In this document: positions 1-5,980 of the stretch, in pieces
How the letters are laid out: each line of letters begins with the position of its first letter
Position numbering within the stretch: the first letter of the stretch is position 1
Assembly (NCBI GenBank): GCA_030840515.1
Contig: JAVEEJ010000299.1
Coordinates: 1-11,254 of the forward strand
Direction: 5' to 3'
Length of the DNA: 11,254 nt
Origin: Frankiaceae bacterium
Lineage (GTDB): Bacteria; Actinomycetota; Actinomycetes; JAVEEJ01
Notes under the pieces: generated by a model
Told to the model about the DNA's origin: nothing
Databases searched by the model: none
The model's input: the letters and a program-made list of their open reading frames with translations, nothing else
Position numbers and translations under genes: made by a program

Positions 1-219
1 TGCGCTGGATGCCCGCACGGTGACCTGGTCGGTGGAGTAGCGCACAGCATTGGACACAAGCTCGGAGGTGAGCAGCTGGGCGTCGTCGGTGATGCGGTCG
101 AGTGACTTCAGGTGGCACAGGTCCCGAACCGCCCGCCGCGCGTCGGCGCAGGCCGTTGGGGCAGCCGGCAGCCGTAAGGCCACGGTGTGGTCGTCGGGCG
201 TGGCGGTGGCGGACTGCAT
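1..219 (-). CDS. HATPase-domain anti-sigma factor / serine kinase (5' part, runs off window)
   Basis: Partial gene of 73 codons, open at the window edge, starting at ATG 219 on the minus strand. Residues 45-61 hold the N-box of a GHKL-type ATPase of the RsbW/SpoIIAB-like family: the run LLTSELVSNAVRYS with Glu53 and Asn57, which in the family help bind Mg-ATP. The N-terminal LRLPAAPTACADARRAVRDL is the usual strand-plus-helix lead-in of actinobacterial ATP-binding regulatory proteins. An AAGGG ribosome site (minus strand, about 226-230) sits 6 bases before ATG. Family members phosphorylate anti-anti-sigma factors or hold sigma factors inactive; the partner is not visible. The rest of the ATPase fold (G1 and G2 boxes) is outside the window. 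It diverges from the GAF-ANTAR pair, which suggests shared signalling work. The family call is firm; the specific role is inferred. Confidence 0.85.
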   Translation of the reverse strand, partial: MQSATATPDDHTVALRLPAAPTACADARRAVRDLCHLKSLDRITDDAQLLTSELVSNAVRYSTDQVTVRASSA

Positions 220-301
220 GCAGGACCCTTAGAACGCGAAGCGTCGGGCACGGCTAGGTCCAGACCGCACGTCAGACCCCCAGCATGCGGCTCTTGCGCC
301 C

Positions 302-348
302 GGAAAGCCAGGCGAAAGCGCCCCAGCGAGGGCCAGACTTCGCTTTCC
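302..348 (+). other. Leader inverted repeats before the GAF-ANTAR operon
   Basis: GGAAAGC (302-308) and GCTTTCC (342-348) are perfect reverse complements. They enclose a compact GGCG-AAAG-CGCC hairpin (311-322). The structure ends 7 bases before the GGAGG ribosome site. It could be a leader RNA structure or a DNA operator. No U-tract is present. Function is inferred only from its position in front of a gene for an RNA-binding regulator. Confidence 0.35.
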
Positions 349-363
349 GCCTGACGGAGGCGC

Positions 364-1122
364 ATGCTGAGGTCATCCGGGCTCAGCGTGCCGGCGGTCC
401 CGGAGCGAGTTGAACACGTGCAGCAGGACTGGGATCGCTGGCGAGAGCTGCTCGGATCGGCGACGGATGAGCGGGCGGCGCAGCCGGGTCGGATCTGCGA
501 GCTGTGCATCCCGATGCTCGCCGTGACGGGCGCGGGGATCTCGATGCTTACCCCTGAGGGCAACGGTGTCGTCGTCTGCGCGACTGATGACGTCGCCAGC
601 GCGATCGAGGACCTCCAGTTCTCCCTCGGTGTGGGCCCTTGTGTCGACGCCGTGCAGCGCGGAGCACCCGTTCTCATCCCAGATCTCGACGACCCACGCG
701 ACGTGTCGGTGGAGCGCTGGCCCGCCTTCATGGAGGCCGCGGCCAGGACGGGGGTGCAGGCTCTCTTCGCCTTCCCGCTGCGAGTAGGGGCGGTCACAGT
801 CGGTGCCCTGGACCTCTATCGCGATCGCCCCGGGGAACTCGACGCACAACAGCTGGGCGGTGCCCTCTTCGCGGCCGACGCCGCGGCGCTCGCGCTCGTG
901 CACCTCGACACCGGTCTCCCGGTCGAGTCGCCCTCAACGGGGTATGCCAGTTATCACCTTCAGGTTCACCAAGCGACGGGAATGGTTCAGGTGCAACTAG
1001 CTGTAGGTGCTCAAGAAGCCCTCGTGCGGCTGCGTGCACGGGCCTTCGCTCTCGGCCGCACGCTCGAGGGTCTCGCCGATGACATCGTGCAGCGGCGCAT
1101 ACGCTTCACCGCGGAGGACTGA
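364..1122 (+). CDS. GAF-ANTAR signalling protein (first of a tandem pair)
   Basis: A 252-residue two-domain regulator. Residues about 38-180 form a GAF domain with the family's GVGPCVDAVQRGAPVLIPDL segment followed by the PLRVGAVTVGALDLY strand pair. Residues 196-248 form an ANTAR domain (HQATGMVQVQL, then EALVRLRARAFALGRTL, then LADDIVQRRIRF). GAF domains sense small ligands or redox/light cues; ANTAR domains bind paired RNA hairpins and prevent termination, so the protein is probably a signal-dependent antiterminator in the cytoplasm. A GGAGG at 356-360 lies only 3 bases before ATG 364, which is short, so a slightly later start such as GTG 385 is possible. The stop overlaps the next start by one base (TGATG), implying one operon and coupled translation. 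The ligand and RNA targets cannot be read from sequence. Confidence 0.88.
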   Translation: MLRSSGLSVPAVPERVEHVQQDWDRWRELLGSATDERAAQPGRICELCIPMLAVTGAGISMLTPEGNGVVVCATDDVASAIEDLQFSLGVGPCVDAVQRGAPVLIPDLDDPRDVSVERWPAFMEAAARTGVQALFAFPLRVGAVTVGALDLYRDRPGELDAQQLGGALFAADAAALALVHLDTGLPVESPSTGYASYHLQVHQATGMVQVQLAVGAQEALVRLRARAFALGRTLEGLADDIVQRRIRFTAED

Positions 1123-1865
1123 TGACGCACAGTGATGACACGGTCGGCGTCGGTCAGACGCGGGCGGGCGCACTCGCCGCGGTCTTCGTCAGCCTGGCGG
1201 ACACCCTCGTGGACGACTACGACGTCGTCGACCTGCTCGACCAGCTCGTGCGAGCCTGCGTCGACCTCTTGGGTGTCACCGCTGCTGGGCTGCTGCTCGA
1301 CGACCAGCACGGCCACCTCCGGGTCGTCGCCTCCTCGGGCGAGGCGCCTCACCTGCTCGAGGTGTTCCAGCTCCAGAACGACGAAGGCCCGTGCCTGGAC
1401 TGTGTGCGCTCCGGAGTCGAGGTCATCACCGGAGACCTCGCTACCCAGAGCGAGCGGTGGCCGCTGTTCGCGCCCGCCGCCATCGAAGCGGGCTTCCGCT
1501 CCGTCGTTGCGGTCCCCATGCGTCTGCGCAACGAGACCGTCGGGGGCCTCAACCTCTTCGACGCGTGGCCCAATGTCCTCGGGGCCGAAGACCGACGACT
1601 TGCCCAGGCACTCGCCGACGTGGCGACCATCGGCATCCTGCAGCAGCGCTCCACCCACCGCAGCACGATGCTCGTCGAGCAGCTGCAGCACGCCCTCAAC
1701 AGCCGCGTCGTCATCGAACAGGCGAAGGGGGTGCTGGCGGAGCGCAACGACCTGGAGATGGGCGCCGCCTTCGACCTGCTGCGCGGTCACGCGCGCGCCA
1801 ACAACGCGAAGCTCACTGACGTCGCCAACTCGATCGTGCGCGGAGAGCTGACGCTCGACGGCTGA
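1122..1865 (+). CDS. GAF-ANTAR signalling protein (second of a tandem pair)
   Basis: A 247-residue regulator built like its upstream neighbour but clearly diverged from it. Residues about 36-172 are a GAF domain (ACVDLLGVTAAGLLL, NDEGPCLDCVRSGVEVITGDL, AVPMRLRNETVGGLNLF). Residues 186-241 are an ANTAR domain of the more classical type, with LQHALNSRVVIEQAKGVLAE and a final DVANSIVRG helix. The first protein has HQATGM where this one has EQAKGV, so the two may recognise different RNA hairpins. Its ATG at 1122 shares one base with the preceding stop and is preceded by GGAGG at 1113-1117, favouring co-translation. The expected role is cytoplasmic sensing coupled to RNA-level antitermination, inferred from the family. 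Confidence 0.9.
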   Translation: MTHSDDTVGVGQTRAGALAAVFVSLADTLVDDYDVVDLLDQLVRACVDLLGVTAAGLLLDDQHGHLRVVASSGEAPHLLEVFQLQNDEGPCLDCVRSGVEVITGDLATQSERWPLFAPAAIEAGFRSVVAVPMRLRNETVGGLNLFDAWPNVLGAEDRRLAQALADVATIGILQQRSTHRSTMLVEQLQHALNSRVVIEQAKGVLAERNDLEMGAAFDLLRGHARANNAKLTDVANSIVRGELTLDG

Positions 1866-1900
1866 GCGGCGACGGCTCATGGTCGACGGTTGACTCGTGC

Positions 1901-1906
1901 CAGGCT
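1901..1906 (+). promoter_or_regulatory. Possible -10 box (CAGGCT) for pxpC
   Basis: CAGGCT preceded by TGC lies 6 bases before GTG 1913, and no Shine-Dalgarno sequence is visible. It resembles the stronger TAGGCT boxes of the window but lacks the T at position 1, so it is a weak leaderless promoter candidate. Read-through from the GAF-ANTAR operon, 47 bases upstream, is the alternative. Confidence 0.3.
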
Positions 1907-1912
1907 CCGCGT

Positions 1913-2704
1913 GTGCTGACCGTTGTCCGAGCAGGGCCGCTGCTCACTGTGCAGGACCTTGGCCGACCCGGTCTGGCACACCTGGGTGTGAGCCGATCGG
2001 GGGCCGCCGACCGCGCGGCCCTGGTGCGCGCCAACCGCATGGTGGGAAACCCCGACGGCGCGGCCTGTCTCGAGACGACGCTGACCTCGGCCGTGCTCAG
2101 CTCGGACGAGGACGTGATGGTCGCGCTCACCGGCGCCGTGACGGAGCGAGTCGTCGGTCTCGGCCGGGGCGAGGCCATGACGGTGCCGACGGCGCACGGC
2201 GGCGCGCGCGTCTATGTGGCAGTGGCGGGCGGGATCGACGTCGCCCCCGTCCTCGGCAGCCGCTCGCGCGACGTGCTCGCGGGACTCGGCCCGGCGCCCC
2301 TGAAAGACGGAGAGGTGCTCCCGGTCGGAGCGGCTCGTGGCGACGGTGTTCCGGCCGCACTGCCCGACCCGCGGGTCGACGTACTCGCACTCCTGCCAGG
2401 TCCTCGCGTCGACCGGGTCGACGTCAGCGCGCTGCCGTGCGAGTACGTCGTGACGCGGCTCAGCAGCCGCATCGCGGTGCGGCTTCAAGGCCCGGCCCTG
2501 CCACATGTCGACTCGTCTGAGCTGCCCAGTGAGGGGCTGGTGCCGGGCGCGGTGCAGGTGCCGCCGGACGGGCAGCCGGTCATCATGCTCGCCGACTTCC
2601 CGATCACCGGCGGTTATCCGGTGATCGGTGTCGTCCCCGAGGCGCAGCTGAGCACGGTCGCGCAGCTGCGACCTGGCGAGCGGATAGCGCTTGCCTTGCA
2701 GTGA
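1913..2704 (+). CDS. pxpC: 5-oxoprolinase subunit PxpC / KipA family (AHS2 domain) protein
   Basis: A 263-residue protein of the biotin-dependent carboxyltransferase-like AHS2 family (formerly allophanate hydrolase subunit 2; KipA in Bacillus). Hallmarks are TVQDLGRPG (12-20) at the extreme N-terminus, GVSRSGAADRAA (25-36), VAVAGGIDVAPVLGSRSRD (102-120), and the C-terminal SEGLVPGAVQVPPDGQP followed by ADFPITGGYPVIGVV. In the family, PxpC works with PxpB and PxpA to hydrolyse 5-oxoproline to glutamate with ATP. The GTG start fits the family's usual N-terminus (LTVVRAGPLLTVQDLG). At 263 residues it is somewhat shorter than I would expect for the family, yet both ends look intact. Its usual partner pxpB is not adjacent on either side, so the function as an oxoprolinase subunit depends on partners elsewhere. 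It ends 3 bases before the convergent tRNA-Ser. Confidence 0.9.
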   Translation: MLTVVRAGPLLTVQDLGRPGLAHLGVSRSGAADRAALVRANRMVGNPDGAACLETTLTSAVLSSDEDVMVALTGAVTERVVGLGRGEAMTVPTAHGGARVYVAVAGGIDVAPVLGSRSRDVLAGLGPAPLKDGEVLPVGAARGDGVPAALPDPRVDVLALLPGPRVDRVDVSALPCEYVVTRLSSRIAVRLQGPALPHVDSSELPSEGLVPGAVQVPPDGQPVIMLADFPITGGYPVIGVVPEAQLSTVAQLRPGERIALALQ

Positions 2705-2707
2705 ACC

Positions 2708-2796
2708 TGGCGGAGGATACGAGATTCGAACTCGTGAGGGGTTGCCCCCAACACGCTTTCCAAGCGTGCGCCCTAGGCCAACTAGGCGAATCCTCC
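2708..2796 (-). tRNA. tRNA-Ser (anticodon GGA), with encoded CCA
   Basis: On the minus strand the acceptor arms GGAGGAT (2796-2790) and ATCCTCC pair over 7 bases, followed by discriminator G (2711) and an encoded CCA (2710-2708). The anticodon stem CACGC/GCGTG encloses the loop TTGGAAA, giving anticodon GGA for serine UCC/UCU codons. A long variable arm (GGGG/CCCC stem) is the class II feature of serine tRNAs, and the T arm carries GTTCGAATC. Without CCA it is 86 nt. It converges with pxpC and diverges from the SRP RNA. Confidence 0.96.
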
Positions 2797-2803
2797 GCCG
2801 GCG

Positions 2804-2809
2804 AGGATA
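2804..2809 (-). promoter_or_regulatory. Probable -10 box (TATCCT) of tRNA-Ser
   Basis: Minus-strand TATCCT ends 7 bases before the mature tRNA 5' end at 2796. That is the spacing of the leaderless -10 boxes elsewhere in this window. If correct, transcription starts at or within a base or two of the mature end. No TTGACA-like -35 is visible; the expected -35 position coincides with the -10 box of the SRP RNA promoter. Confidence 0.5.
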
Positions 2810-2826
2810 CCCGTGCGCTGTGGGCC

Positions 2827-2832
2827 TAGGAT
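2827..2832 (+). promoter_or_regulatory. Probable -10 box (TAGGAT) of SRP RNA
   Basis: TAGGAT lies 8 bases before G2841, where the SRP RNA closing stem begins, which matches a sigma-70-type TANNNT box and start site. The position 17 bases upstream, where a -35 would be, holds the opposing tRNA-Ser -10 box instead of a TTGACA-like element. Confidence 0.6.
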
Positions 2833-2840
2833 CAGCGACC

Positions 2841-2932
2841 GGACCCCCCGTGCGGCGTCTATCTCTCCAACCCCCCCAGGGCCGGAAGGCAGCAAGGGTC
2901 CGGGAGCTCTGGCGGGTGTGCGGGGGGTCTTT
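2841..2932 (+). ncRNA. ffs: Bacterial small signal recognition particle RNA (4.5S)
   Basis: The apical domain is diagnostic: C-GGAA-G tetraloop at 2883-2888 within GGGCCGGAAGGCAGCAAGGG (about 2879-2898), the binding site of Ffh. The closing stem pairs GACCCCCCG (2842-2850) with CGGGGGGTC (2921-2929). The RNA is about 90 nt, as expected for the short SRP RNA form that lacks an Alu domain. It guides membrane and secreted proteins to the Sec translocon together with Ffh and FtsY. A TAGGAT promoter box sits 8 bases before its 5' end. The 3' end is followed by only a short TTT, so the exact end is approximate. Lying just upstream of dnaX is the usual position in actinobacteria. Confidence 0.94.
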
Positions 2933-2997
2933 CATGATCGGTGGACGAGTACGGCGGATGCGGTGGACGCCGCCGACCAAGGGTCGCTCCCGCGACG

Positions 2998-3003
2998 TAG
3001 GCT
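2998..3003 (+). promoter_or_regulatory. -10 box (TAGGCT) of a leaderless dnaX promoter
   Basis: TAGGCT, then exactly 7 bases, then GTG 3011. No Shine-Dalgarno sequence precedes the GTG. A TANNNT box at this spacing is the known layout of actinobacterial leaderless transcripts, in which the first transcribed base is the start codon. No clear -35 is visible. Confidence 0.65.
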
Positions 3004-3010
3004 CCGCGCC

Positions 3011-4942
3011 GTGAGCCTCGCCCTCTACCGCCGTTACCGCCCCGGGTCCTTCGCCGAGGTGAAGGGGCAGGAGCACGTCACCGGTCCGCTGCGTCAGGCG
3101 CTCTCGAGCGGTCGGATCCACCACGCCTACCTGTTCAGCGGCCCGCGTGGATGCGGCAAGACCTCGAGTGCGCGGATCCTCGCCCGGTCGCTGAACTGCG
3201 AGAAGGGCCCGACGCCCGACCCGTGCGAGGTCTGCGACTCGTGCGTCGCCCTGGCGCCGGACGGCGCCGGATCGCTCGACGTCATCGAGCTGGACGCCGC
3301 GTCGCACAACGGCGTCGATGACGCGCGCGACCTTCGCGAGCGGGCGTTCTACGCGCCGGTGTCGAGCCGGTTCAAGGTCTACATCATCGACGAGGCGCAC
3401 ATGGTGACGCCGCAGGCGTTCAACGCGCTGCTCAAGCTCGTCGAGGAGCCGCCGGAGTTCGTGAAGTTCATCTTTGCGACGACAGAGCCGGACAAGGTGC
3501 TCGACACCATCCGGTCGCGCACCTTCCACTACCCCTTCAAGCTGCTCTCGCCCAAGGACCTGCAGGACCACCTGGCGTTCATCTGCGGTGAGGAAGGCGC
3601 GACCGTCGAGCCCGCTGTGCTCTCGCTCGTCGTACGCGCCGGTGCCGGATCGGTCCGCGACGCGCTCTCCGTACTCGACCAGCTGCTCGCGGGCGCCGGC
3701 CCCGAGGGCGTCTCCTACGCGCGGGCCGTCGCGCTGCTCGGCTTCACGCCCGATGCGCTGCTCGACCAGGTGGTGGATGCCTTCGCGGACCGCGACGGCG
3801 CAGCCGTGTTCGCCGCCGTCGACAACGTCGTCGAGACCGGACTCGACCCGCGCCGGTTCACGACAGACCTGCTGCAGCGGGTACGCGACCTGATCGTGCT
3901 GGTCGCGATCCCCGACGCCGCCGAGAAGAAGCTCGTCGTCGGACCCGACGACGCGTTGTCCCGCATGGCGGCGCAGGCGGCACGCTTCGGCCTGGCCGAG
4001 CTCTCACGCGCGGGCGAGCTGCTCAACACCGCCCTGGTCGAGATGCGCGGGACGACCTCACCGCGTCTGGTCCTTGAGCTGTTCTGCTCCAAGATCCTGC
4101 TGCCTGCCGCCGCCACCGACGACAGCGCGATGCTGACCAGACTGGATCGCCTCGAGCGGCGGCTGCAGATCGCTGACGCCGCCGAGTCGGCGCCGCGCAA
4201 GCCCGCTGAGCCAGCGGCTGCCCCCCCGGCGAGCCCTACGGTCCAACCGGAGGCACCGGCCCCGCCGGCGTCGGCAAAGGCATCGGAACCCTCGACGCCG
4301 GCTGCACCGTCCTCAGCGGTCGAACCCACGCCCGCACCGTCCGCGGCTGCGGAGCCCTCAGTGGCCGAGCCGGCCGCGACCTGGCCCGACGCCGCCGTAC
4401 CCGGCTCCGTGGACAGAGCCGAAGCCGCCGCCGTAGAAGCCGCCGCAGCCGAGGCGGCCGCGGTGCACGATCCCGCGCCGGTGGGCGGGATGGATGTCGC
4501 GGCGGTGCGCCAGGCGTGGCCCGCGGTCCGCGCGGCGGTGCGCACCCGCCGCCGTACCGCCGAGGCCCTGCTCGAGGGGGCGAGCGTGCTCGAGGTCACC
4601 GGCACCCGGGTCGTCATCGGGGCCTTGACGCCGTTCCACGCCGAGAAGATCAAGGAGACGTTGAACGCCTCCGCGATCGAGGACGCCTTGTCCGAGGTGC
4701 TCGGGGTGCGATGGAGGGTCGAGGCGGTCGGCGCTGCCGCCGTCCCGCGTGCGGCCTCGCCGGCGCCCGGCGCGCCGAGCACGACCCCCTCCGCGGTGAA
4801 TGCGCCGGCTCCCCAGACCGACACGGCGAGCGACGAGCCGAGCGATGACGACGAGGACGACCCGACCACGACGCTGTCGGGCGTCGCGCTGCTGGAGGCA
4901 GAGCTCGGCGCGAAGGTGATCGGCGAGGTCGACACGACCTGA
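3011..4942 (+). CDS. dnaX: DNA polymerase III subunit tau (clamp loader)
   Basis: A 643-residue AAA+ ATPase of the replicative clamp loader, which loads the beta clamp and ties polymerase cores to the helicase. The N-terminus LALYRRYRPGSFAEVKGQEHV is classic DnaX. Walker A is GPRGCGKT (44-51), Walker B is YIIDEAH (124-130), and the zinc module cysteines are C63, C72, C75 and C78. The SRC-like motif reads IRSRTF, and GSVRDALSVLDQL is sensor 2. Residues about 393-492 are a Pro/Ala/Glu-rich linker that includes an Ala-rich run. About 493-570 is a tau C-terminal domain (AVRQAWPAVRAAVRTRRRTAEALL, then LTPFHAEKIKETL). A second linker with an acidic patch leads to LLEAELGAKVIGE. The reading frame stays open upstream to 2813, but that stretch crosses the SRP RNA; GTG 3011 matches the family start and the leaderless promoter spacing. 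I see no obvious A-rich frameshift site for a gamma form. Confidence 0.97.
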   Translation: MSLALYRRYRPGSFAEVKGQEHVTGPLRQALSSGRIHHAYLFSGPRGCGKTSSARILARSLNCEKGPTPDPCEVCDSCVALAPDGAGSLDVIELDAASHNGVDDARDLRERAFYAPVSSRFKVYIIDEAHMVTPQAFNALLKLVEEPPEFVKFIFATTEPDKVLDTIRSRTFHYPFKLLSPKDLQDHLAFICGEEGATVEPAVLSLVVRAGAGSVRDALSVLDQLLAGAGPEGVSYARAVALLGFTPDALLDQVVDAFADRDGAAVFAAVDNVVETGLDPRRFTTDLLQRVRDLIVLVAIPDAAEKKLVVGPDDALSRMAAQAARFGLAELSRAGELLNTALVEMRGTTSPRLVLELFCSKILLPAAATDDSAMLTRLDRLERRLQIADAAESAPRKPAEPAAAPPASPTVQPEAPAPPASAKASEPSTPAAPSSAVEPTPAPSAAAEPSVAEPAATWPDAAVPGSVDRAEAAAVEAAAAEAAAVHDPAPVGGMDVAAVRQAWPAVRAAVRTRRRTAEALLEGASVLEVTGTRVVIGALTPFHAEKIKETLNASAIEDALSEVLGVRWRVEAVGAAAVPRAASPAPGAPSTTPSAVNAPAPQTDTASDEPSDDDEDDPTTTLSGVALLEAELGAKVIGEVDTT

Positions 4943-4970
4943 CGGCGGGGTGACTGACGGGGTGCCGCCG

Positions 4971-4976
4971 TAGGCT
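4971..4976 (+). promoter_or_regulatory. -10 box (TAGGCT) before ybaB, with a Shine-Dalgarno leader
   Basis: TAGGCT in the 66-bp dnaX-ybaB gap. A start site about 7 bases later would give a leader of roughly 25 nt containing GAGGAG (4998-5003), 5 bases before ATG 5009. The same box as at dnaX and ask is used here for a leadered transcript. It suggests that ybaB-recR can be transcribed apart from dnaX. Confidence 0.5.
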
Positions 4977-5008
4977 GGCCACCCAACCCGTTTCCTCGAG
5001 GAGCCCTG

Positions 5009-5314
5009 ATGGCTGGCCAGCCGAACATGGCGATGCTGCGCAAGATGCAGCAGAAGATCGAGGAGGCGCAGTCCCGTCTGGCCGAGACAGAGGTGACGGG
5101 TACGGCGGGCGGCGGGCTGGTGACCGCGACCATGACGGGTTCGGGGGAGCTGGTCAGGCTCCAGATCGACCCGTCTGCGGTGGACGCGGACGACGTGGAG
5201 ACGCTGCAGGACCTCGTGGTGGCCGCGGTGCGCGACGCCGCTCGGGTGGCGAACGAGACCGCGCAGTCCGTCATGGGGCCGCTCGCCGGCGGCCTGGGAA
5301 TCCCGGGTCTGTAA
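5009..5314 (+). CDS. ybaB: YbaB/EbfC family nucleoid-associated protein
   Basis: A 101-residue protein. The N-terminal helix NMAMLRKMQQKIEEAQSRLA is followed by the antiparallel sheet segment VTGTAGGGLVTATMTGSGEL and the VDADDVETLQDLVVAAVRDA helix, which is the YbaB/EbfC pattern in order and length. Family members form dimers that bind DNA and coat the nucleoid. The conserved position between dnaX and recR has long suggested a link to DNA repair or replication, though the exact role is unsettled. The start is well supported by GAGGAG 5 bases upstream. recR begins 3 bases after the stop, so the two are surely co-transcribed. Confidence 0.95.
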   Translation: MAGQPNMAMLRKMQQKIEEAQSRLAETEVTGTAGGGLVTATMTGSGELVRLQIDPSAVDADDVETLQDLVVAAVRDAARVANETAQSVMGPLAGGLGIPGL

Positions 5315-5317
5315 GCG

Positions 5318-5917
5318 GTGTACGAAGGCCCCGTCCAAGACCTGATCGACGAGCTAGGGCGCCTGCCCGGCGTCGGTCCCAAGAGCGCGCAGCGGATCGC
5401 CTTCTACCTGCTCGCGGCCGACCCGGTCGATGTGCGGCGGCTGGTGGGCGCGCTGACCGAGGTCAAGGACAAGGTCAGGTTCTGCGACATCTGCGGCAAC
5501 GTCGCCGAGGCTGAGCAGTGCCGGATCTGCCTCGACCCGCGACGCGATGCAGCCGTCATCTGTGTCGTCGAGGAGCCCAAGGACGTGGTCGCGGTCGAGA
5601 AGACCCGGGAGTTCCGGGGGCGCTACCACGTGCTGGGTGGGGCGATCTCCCCCATCGAGGGGGTGGGGCCGGACGACCTGCGGATCAAGGAGCTGGTGGT
5701 GCGGCTGCGCGACGGGGAGATCACTGAGCTCATCCTGGCGACAGACCCCAACCTCGAGGGGGAGGCCACGGCGACCTACCTGGCCCGGCTGATCGCCCCG
5801 ATGGGCCTGAAGGTCACCCGGCTTGCGAGTGGGCTCCCGGTGGGCGGCGACCTGGAGTACGCCGACGAGGTGACGCTCGGGCGGGCATTTGAAGGCCGTC
5901 GCCTGGTTCAGGGTTGA
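5318..5917 (+). CDS. recR: Recombination mediator protein RecR
   Basis: A 199-residue protein of full family length. It has a helix-hairpin-helix (about 8-28, with LGRLPGVGPKSAQRIAFYLL), a four-cysteine zinc site at C56, C59, C68 and C71, a TOPRIM domain (about 78-172, with VVEEPKD and ATDPNLEGEATATYL), and the C-terminal LASGLPVGGDLEYADEVTLG segment. RecR, with RecO and RecF, helps load RecA on gapped single-stranded DNA. The GTG start at 5318 lies 3 bases after the ybaB stop with no convincing Shine-Dalgarno sequence of its own, so translation is probably coupled to ybaB. The start matches the usual N-terminus (YEGPVQDLIDELGRLPGVG). Confidence 0.97.
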   Translation: MYEGPVQDLIDELGRLPGVGPKSAQRIAFYLLAADPVDVRRLVGALTEVKDKVRFCDICGNVAEAEQCRICLDPRRDAAVICVVEEPKDVVAVEKTREFRGRYHVLGGAISPIEGVGPDDLRIKELVVRLRDGEITELILATDPNLEGEATATYLARLIAPMGLKVTRLASGLPVGGDLEYADEVTLGRAFEGRRLVQG

Positions 5918-5934
5918 GCGGCCGCCCTGGGCGG

Positions 5935-5940
5935 TAATCT
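5935..5940 (+). promoter_or_regulatory. Possible promoter of the MEDS gene (TAATCT -10)
   Basis: TAATCT at 5935-5940 with TTGAGC at 5914-5919, overlapping the recR stop, gives a -35/-10 pair with a short 15-base spacer. Transcription would start near 5947. The leader would carry AGGGGA (5964-5969), 11 bases before GTG 5981. This is the only promoter candidate here with a -35-like element. Confidence 0.35.
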
Positions 5941-5980
5941 CCGTGGGTGGTGGGGGCCACCTGAGGGGACTGAGACAAGC

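Noticed and set aside
1011..1880. Long minus-strand frame (289 codons) opposite the GAF-ANTAR pair
   Set aside because: It is antisense to two genes with clear domains; long open shadow frames are expected in high-GC DNA. The translation has no recognisable motif.
1890..1906. TTGACT with CAGGCT as a -35/-10 pair before pxpC
   Set aside because: Only 5 bases separate the two, far too few for a sigma-70-type promoter.
2952..2975. CGGCGG/CCGCCG stem between SRP RNA and dnaX as an SRP RNA terminator
   Set aside because: It has a 12-base loop and no U-tract, and lies 20 bases past the RNA end. Such GC stems arise often by chance at this base composition.
2813..3010. Upstream extension of dnaX
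   Set aside because: The frame is open, but the stretch covers the SRP RNA and is not like the DnaX N-terminus. GTG 3011 fits family and promoter.
1877..3571. Minus-strand frame of 564 codons
   Set aside because: It runs through pxpC, tRNA-Ser, SRP RNA and the dnaX ATPase domain on the other strand. It is a GC-driven shadow frame.
3890..4180. Programmed frameshift site in dnaX for a gamma form
   Set aside because: I found no A-rich slippery run with a following hairpin; GAGAAGAAG near 3931 is only ordinary Glu-Lys-Lys coding.
3715..5382. Minus-strand frame of 555 codons, rich in Ser/Ala
   Set aside because: Antisense to dnaX, ybaB and the recR start. Its composition mirrors the Ala/Pro linker of dnaX.
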